Below, piece after piece: positions 12,179 through 16,803 of a stretch of DNA of 16,803 nt; the stretch's first letter is position 1; each line of letters opens with the position of its first letter. The notes below the pieces were generated by a model. The model did not search any database. It saw only the letters and a list, made by a program, of their open reading frames with translations, and was not told the origin of the DNA. Made by a program: the position numbers and the translations under genes. The DNA is from Trichomonas tenax (taxonomy: Eukaryota > Parabasalia > Trichomonadida > Trichomonadidae): NCBI GenBank assembly GCA_023091735.1, contig JALKBU010001098.1, positions 1 to 16,803 of the forward strand, read 5' to 3'.

Positions 12179-15040
12179 GAAATAACTAGAATCAGCAGAT
12201 TGTTGTGATTCACCGATACTAATGGCAGCAACATTATCTAAACAAAATGGAATTGGGAACTCCACTGTTTCTCCAGTACGTGGGTCTGTAATGACTAATT
12301 TATCACTTTGATTTTGATTCATTTGAAGTTGGGCATGCAAACTGTTAAGTTCAAAAAAACGACCGTTGCTTCCACGCACAGGGTTCTGTATTGGCTCATC
12401 AGTGAATGGATCGATAAACTCATTATCGATAGAAATTATTTTGCCAAGGTCGACATTATCTATAACTTGATTTACACGAAGATTGTCTTTTTGGAGCCAT
12501 GCACCAACAGTGAAGAGATGAGCTTCTTCACTTTGCAAAGAAGGACTTTCGAAACTGCTGATTCGATAATTCATATTTGGAGCTGTCAATAACTTTCTGA
12601 TGTCTTTAATTACGTTGAAGATGGTTGTCTTTGGAGTAAATCCTCTCCTCAATGAACTAATGAGCATCGAACCATCTTTACTGATATTTGGATGTTGTGG
12701 AACATTGATAAACCGAACATCTGGAGGCTGACGAGGATATTCTGCCGGGAAAGTAGCAATCAATTTGAAGCATTCTTTGTAAATAGACTCATTTTCTGAT
12801 TTGAGGTAAATGACCCAGTGTGAAAAATCACTTTCCTTGGTATAGACATCGAAGAAGTTGGTATTTCTCCTAATGATTGCGAGATCTTTCATTTGAGTGA
12901 GAATGTTAATAGTCCTGGAATCAAGGGTTGGATCTTGTTCATCAACCCTCTTCTGCAACTTGCTAATTGCGGTAAGAAGAGGATCAATATTTGTTTCTTT
13001 AACATCCTTATTATCAAATTTAATATCATTTGTTCTAACCTTTCTGTTGAAATCATATTTATCGTCTTGTTTAACATTGATTATTCTGGCTGAAGAATTA
13101 AAGAAACCATCACCGCCAAAAATCATGTATTCAAGAAAGTCCTTATCAGGAATTTGGCCGCGTGAGTCAAGACAAAAGAACTGCGCTCCGCCTGAGTATT
13201 TGCTCATGTTAATAGCTCTCCAGTCAAGGCTGTTTCTAGACATGGTTGGAACAAATAATATTAAATCAAATATAATATTGTTTTTTGTAAGTAGCTTTGT
13301 GATCCTAATCAACTCCTCTTCGTTATTTTCATAGCGATAATCGTTGTCTTTACCATCTGTAATAACGATGATTCTTTTGACTGCTCCTGTATAGCCGCTA
13401 TCTCTAACAAGATTCGCTGCATATTCTATTGTCGAGAAAAGATGTGTTGATGTGGACTTCGGGTTGATTCCAACATTAACTCTGCTATGGAATTCTGAAG
13501 CCAAATCTGTGATATTTTGAACCAAAGATGGACTATCATCAAATGTTATTACGCCCCATGATGAAGGAATACCATATCTGAATGCATTGATAGACATCTG
13601 TTGCAAAACCATGCGAGCATTATCGATGTACCTACTCATGGACTTTGAAACATCGACGCAAACAATGTTGACTTGTTTAACCCTGCTTTGGCTTTGAACA
13701 GCAGATGATGATTGCTGACCTCTTGCACAGCTTTCTGCATCAATGTTCTGCAGGTTACCTGTAATTGGATCCAATATCTGAACATAATTAGTGATCTCGT
13801 TGACTACAACTTCATCTTCTGAATGGCGCAAATAGAGGCATAACTTATTATTATATTGCAGTATTGATGCATCATATGTATTGTTAAGATCTCCGAGATA
13901 TCTGATTGCAAATGTTTGTGGCTGTGCATTTTCCAGATGACGAACCGTTGGGAACCTAACTCTCTTATTAATAACAGAGGTTGCTGTGAAGTCGATGTTT
14001 GCCAATGTGATGTAGTCGAATTCTGAATCAGGATAATTCTTTTTAATGTAATTCATTGCTGGTGTGCCTGAGATGAAGGGCTTCTTATTTGTCCAGAAGC
14101 TTCCTGCGTATTTTTTGTTGGATGCTTCAATGTGATTGAATAACATTATAATGTGTTCCCAAACTTTGTTGTCATTTGGACCAAATATCTTTTGAATAAC
14201 AGCTGTCAATGCGTATGCAATAGTGATGATCTGATACCTTTGAAGCGTCCAATGCTTACGGAAATTGAACAGTGCAACAACAAGCGGTGAGTATTTTGTA
14301 TGGACTTCACACCAAGCCATAAGTTTATCAAGGAAGTCAGTTTTCGTATGGTAAAGCATGGTTATTGCAACAGCAGCTATATTAAATTGCTCCTTTGATG
14401 GTTCTTCTCTTGGAAAATAGCATACTTTATTGAGTTCGTCCATCAACCAAATTTGATTAACTTTCTCTTTCATGAATTCGCACACTGGTTTGTTAATCCT
14501 GCCTTTGCTTATCACGTCTACGTATATTATATGCTTAGCATTTGGAAATTCCTTCAAAAAATCTTGAATTGTTCCCTTATGATAAAGAATACCACCAGCG
14601 AGCTTGATAATGACATCGAAGTTCTGTATATGGTGTATATTTCTTATTATATTGATGATATAGTTTTGTGTTGATTCGAAGTTGTGACATCTGGCAAATT
14701 CGAGCGTAATTCTATCGCCAGTAACCATGCTGGTTGCGCTCAATGTGGTTCGTAACATGAATTCATTTTGTCTTAGATCTGTATTTTCTTCATCATCAAT
14801 AATCAATTCATAAGGCTGTTCGTCCTCTGTAAGCACTTGTATGATATCAGAGCTGAGTGCTACATCCATCAGCAATGTAGATTCGTCAAGAATCGAACCA
14901 TACAAGCCAAGTTTGATATTATCTGTGAGATCTAACTTGTTTATGAGGTCTGTAACCAAGTCACCGACTCGCCACCTTTCATCGATCTGCCACTCGCGTG
15001 TTTTTTCGTCCAATGAAAACTGTAAATTGATGACTTGCAT
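12176..15040 (-). CDS. Ubl-vWA-inactive E2 (UBC)-U-box fusion protein
   Basis: The predicted protein has 954 residues from ATG 15040 (the in-frame TTG at 15049 is rejected). 1-75 reads as a ubiquitin-like beta-grasp: two strands, helix VGDLVTDLINKLDL, then KLGLYGS and DIIQVLTED. 76-450 is unassigned, with a possible second beta-grasp near 140-180. 455-640 is a von Willebrand A domain with MIDAS residues DVSKS (463-467) and ITDGKD (Asp562). About 714-825 is an E2/UBC fold: WVIYL, FPAEYPRQPPDVRF, HPNISKDG and the late TIFNVIKDIRKLL helix. The catalytic Cys position (10 residues after the His of HPN) is Leu793, so it is a UEV-like inactive E2. About 872-937 is U-box-like: EFIDPFTDEPIQNPV, then TDPRTGETVEF. 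I infer a cytosolic ubiquitin-pathway scaffold or ligase that uses the vWA domain to bind a partner and an external E2. The ends are supported by the Inr-like CCATTT and TAAA. Confidence 0.82.
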   Translation of the reverse strand: MQVINLQFSLDEKTREWQIDERWRVGDLVTDLINKLDLTDNIKLGLYGSILDESTLLMDVALSSDIIQVLTEDEQPYELIIDDEENTDLRQNEFMLRTTLSATSMVTGDRITLEFARCHNFESTQNYIINIIRNIHHIQNFDVIIKLAGGILYHKGTIQDFLKEFPNAKHIIYVDVISKGRINKPVCEFMKEKVNQIWLMDELNKVCYFPREEPSKEQFNIAAVAITMLYHTKTDFLDKLMAWCEVHTKYSPLVVALFNFRKHWTLQRYQIITIAYALTAVIQKIFGPNDNKVWEHIIMLFNHIEASNKKYAGSFWTNKKPFISGTPAMNYIKKNYPDSEFDYITLANIDFTATSVINKRVRFPTVRHLENAQPQTFAIRYLGDLNNTYDASILQYNNKLCLYLRHSEDEVVVNEITNYVQILDPITGNLQNIDAESCARGQQSSSAVQSQSRVKQVNIVCVDVSKSMSRYIDNARMVLQQMSINAFRYGIPSSWGVITFDDSPSLVQNITDLASEFHSRVNVGINPKSTSTHLFSTIEYAANLVRDSGYTGAVKRIIVITDGKDNDYRYENNEEELIRITKLLTKNNIIFDLILFVPTMSRNSLDWRAINMSKYSGGAQFFCLDSRGQIPDKDFLEYMIFGGDGFFNSSARIINVKQDDKYDFNRKVRTNDIKFDNKDVKETNIDPLLTAISKLQKRVDEQDPTLDSRTINILTQMKDLAIIRRNTNFFDVYTKESDFSHWVIYLKSENESIYKECFKLIATFPAEYPRQPPDVRFINVPQHPNISKDGSMLISSLRRGFTPKTTIFNVIKDIRKLLTAPNMNYRISSFESPSLQSEEAHLFTVGAWLQKDNLRVNQVIDNVDLGKIISIDNEFIDPFTDEPIQNPVRGSNGRFFELNSLHAQLQMNQNQSDKLVITDPRTGETVEFPIPFCLDNVAAISIGESQQSADSSYF

Positions 15041-15049
15041 GATTTTCAA

Positions 15050-15056
15050 AAATGGG
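15050..15056 (-). promoter_or_regulatory. Inr-like element of the vWA/E2/U-box gene
   Basis: CCCATTT on the minus strand, with A at 15053, gives a 13-base leader to ATG 15040. It supports that ATG over the TTG further upstream. Confidence 0.45.
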
Positions 15057-15059
15057 TGG

Positions 15060-15430
15060 AAATTTTATTGGTGAAGGGAAAATTGATTTTTCTCATCTTT
15101 CTACAATACTTAGATTGGCTACGCCTATTTTCAGTAATCCCAAAAAAATGTCTAACCTTGAAAAATCCCACTCTGAGAATATCCATAATTATAATTTCCC
15201 CAATATATAAAATAAACAATTTTCCTATAATTTATCGAAATCCTAATAAATTTCTATAATTTGTTATTAAATATATTGTTTAATTAATCATTAAAATTCT
15301 TATTGTTATGATTGATTAATAGTTTCCTATAAATTAATGAAAATTAAAAATTATTTTTAATATATTATGAAAAAATTAATATATTTCTCTCTAATAAATA
15401 ATTATAACAACAATTGTTGAGAAAATTATT
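15060..15430. other. Very AT-rich intergenic region, no gene seen
   Basis: No coding frame with believable composition on either strand. TTTCCTATAA and similar short strings recur (about 15222 and 15326). The stretch leads directly into the TGGAAT array. Confidence 0.5.
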
Positions 15431-15438
15431 GAGGTTAT

Positions 15439-15740
15439 TGGAGTTTAATGGAATAAAAAAATTATTGGAATAAAGGTGACTTTATGCGAATAAAGTGAAT
15501 TTGGAATCAGACCCTATTTTGGAATAACCTCCAATTTGGAATAATGACGGTTATTCCATATGCCGAAAATAGGTCGAAAAGTGACAATAATGGAATACCT
15601 GAATTATTTGGAATCGCCGAATATTTGGATATGCGCATAATGCTCTCAAAATTTGGAATCAACTTCGATATTGGAATTAAGAATAATGGATAATAATGGA
15701 ATCAAAAATACTTTGGAATAACCGACAAGCAGTTGGAAAC
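15439..15740. repeat. Array of about 16 TGGAAT motifs, mostly 15-20 bp apart
   Basis: TGGA(A)T-type cores occur at 15439, 15449, 15466, 15502, 15520, 15537, 15591, 15609, 15626, 15654, 15672, 15687, 15697, 15714 and 15734, with one inverted copy at 15552-15558. Steps of 17-18 dominate and one gap of 36 is a double step. The core is usually TTTGGAATA or ATTGGAATC. Bases between cores differ, so this is a decayed minisatellite or an iteron-like array of binding sites. It ends about 45 bases before the polymerase remnant. Confidence 0.75.
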
Positions 15741-15780
15741 ATAATCACTTTATCCTCAATTCCAATTCAAATTGAGATAG

Positions 15781-16665
15781 CATTATCATCCAGAATTTGT
15801 GGAAAAAAGGAAAAAGGAAGGAATACCGCGAGTTTATCAATTTATCACATGGGAGAACTGGGAAACTGAATTATTCAAGACTGAACCATTTACCCAAGAG
15901 TCGTTTTATTCAGCACTTACAAAAGAAACCATCTCATATTCTGATTATCAAATATATCTCTCTGATTATGCAAACTTTAAAAATCACCTTGATTACTTCA
16001 TTCATTACTGTAATAAAGATGTTGAAATTATGATTGACCCAATTGATAAAATCATTGAAGAAACATTTATTTATAAAATTGATATGCTTCATAATTTAAG
16101 TCTTTCATCAAATGCATCAATGATTCGTTACGCTTTAGCATATAAAGATTTTGACCCTAATAAAAAATGCCCTGAAGAAAATATTGATTCTAATTTTGAA
16201 TTAACGAAAAAAATACTGGAAATATAAAGTTGATGTATATAAGAAACAAGATGAAAAGACTAAAAGAGATACTTAAAATAATGTTTCAATGAATGATTAT
16301 CAATATTACCATGATTTAATTTTATCATCTAAGTGTAAAATGTGTGGGAAGCATTTACGTATGACAATAAACCAACATTAGATAGAATAGATAATGAAAA
16401 TCCACATACAAAAGACAATTGTCAATTGATGTGTTGCTATTGTAATGTTGTTAAATCAAACAAAGATGAAGACATTCGAAGATTAAGAATTAATTTGAGA
16501 AACTATGCACTCAAAAATGATTTACCCATGACTTTAGATTCAGTTGAAGCTTACCACATTCTCCGTAATGGTATCACTGGTGGTCTCTCTAATGTTCAAC
16601 ATAGAGTTAGTCTTAAAGGAATCACACACATTAATAAGTTATCATATGACCAATTAACTCAAATG
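15781..16665 (+). pseudogene. Maverick/Polinton-type DNA polymerase B fragment with HNH-like insert
   Basis: Three successive reading frames carry one protein. Section 1 (15781-16224) has PRVYQFITWENWETELF and HYCNKDVEIM (16003-16032), matching the Exo III motif Y-x3-D of protein-primed family B polymerases. It is interrupted by TAA at 16225. Section 2 (from about 16226) contains a TAA at 16274 and KCKMCGKH. A one-base loss in a T-run near 16354 moves to section 3, with TYDNKPTLDRIDN, HTKDN, CCYCN..KSN and GITGGLSNVQHR. The C-x2-C, LDRIDN, C-x2-CN pattern is an HNH/treble-clef zinc fold lying between exonuclease and polymerase parts. The catalytic polymerase motifs are missing: the coding similarity stops at a (GA)n tract. 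No terminal inverted repeat was identified. Placement in Mavericks rests on family resemblance from memory, without a search. Confidence 0.75.
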
Positions 16666-16713
16666 GAGAGAGAGAGAGAGCGGCCTGCCGGCGAGCAAGC
16701 TCGCCTTCGCCGC
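16666..16713. repeat. (GA)n tract joined to GC-rich palindromes
   Basis: (GA)7-8 at 16666-16680 is followed by CGGC-CT-GCCG (16681-16690) and the perfect hairpin GGCGAGC-AA-GCTCGCC (16690-16705). The 17-mer at 16693-16709 is GAGCAAGCTCGCCTTCG, matching the minus-strand 17-mer at 1154-1170 in 15 of 17 bases. The polymerase frame stays open through it, though the residues no longer look like polymerase. Confidence 0.75.
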
Positions 16714-16787
16714 GTGTGTAAAGAGGGCAAGCACGGTTTCAGCACGTGTGTAAGAGAGCAAACACGGTTTCAGCACGTGTGTAGGAG
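16714..16787. repeat. 31/32-bp tandem repeat at the right edge
   Basis: Unit 1 (16714-16745) and unit 2 (16746-16776) share GTGTGTAA.GAG..CAA.CACGGTTTCAGCAC and differ by one indel and a few bases. A third, partial GTGTGTA begins at 16777. Together with the hairpins before it, this forms a foreign-looking GC-rich island in the remnant. Confidence 0.8.
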
Positions 16788-16803
16788 TCAATTTTATCAA
16801 ATA

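Noticed and set aside
15041..15049. TTG at 15049 as start of the vWA/E2/U-box gene
   Set aside because: ATG 15040 is three codons inside, has an Inr-like motif 13 bases before it, and starts cleanly at the first beta strand.

Overview
This window most likely comes from a trichomonad parabasalid protist such as Trichomonas vaginalis or a close relative; that assignment is inference. The DNA is AT-rich, and the genes are compact and appear intronless. Short initiator (Inr)-like motifs (TCACTT, CCATTT) lie 4 to 19 bases before several start codons. Two stop codons merge into a TAAA polyadenylation signal. Debris of Maverick/Polinton-type elements and of a DDE transposon surrounds ordinary eukaryotic genes.

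Layout. 1-1900 is mobile-element debris: the 3' end of a phage-collar-like gene, a 117-bp tandem duplication, a 36-bp repeat array, a strong hairpin, a possible 44-codon ORF, a GC-rich palindromic patch, and a broken DDE transposase on the minus strand. 2204-9284 holds three plus-strand genes: a casein kinase 1 family kinase, a 515-codon coiled-coil protein whose expected start codon reads TTG, and a large membrane-anchored subtilisin/kexin-like protease. A 327-bp element with long terminal inverted repeats sits just upstream of the protease. 9555-9974 (minus) is ribosomal protein eL27, followed downstream by a compact hairpin and T-tract that could be a small RNA. 10401-11210 is a PAP2-type lipid phosphatase. 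11673-12134 is an R2R3 Myb gene interrupted by one TGA. 12176-15040 (minus) is a 954-residue protein joining an N-terminal ubiquitin-like region, a von Willebrand A domain, an E2-like (UBC) domain without the catalytic cysteine, and a U-box-like C-terminus. 15439-15740 is an array of TGGAAT motifs spaced mostly 15-20 bp apart. 15781 to the end is a decayed Maverick-type DNA polymerase B with an HNH-like zinc-binding insert, running into a dinucleotide repeat and a GC-rich palindrome.

The genes do not form an operon; they look like independent eukaryotic transcription units. The most interesting items are the Ubl-vWA-inactive E2-U-box fusion, the protease with Glu where the oxyanion-hole Asn is expected, two genes each apparently disabled or recoded by one base (TTG start; Myb TGA), the TGGAAT array, and the shared GC-rich 17-mer at the broken ends of two unrelated mobile elements at opposite ends of the window.
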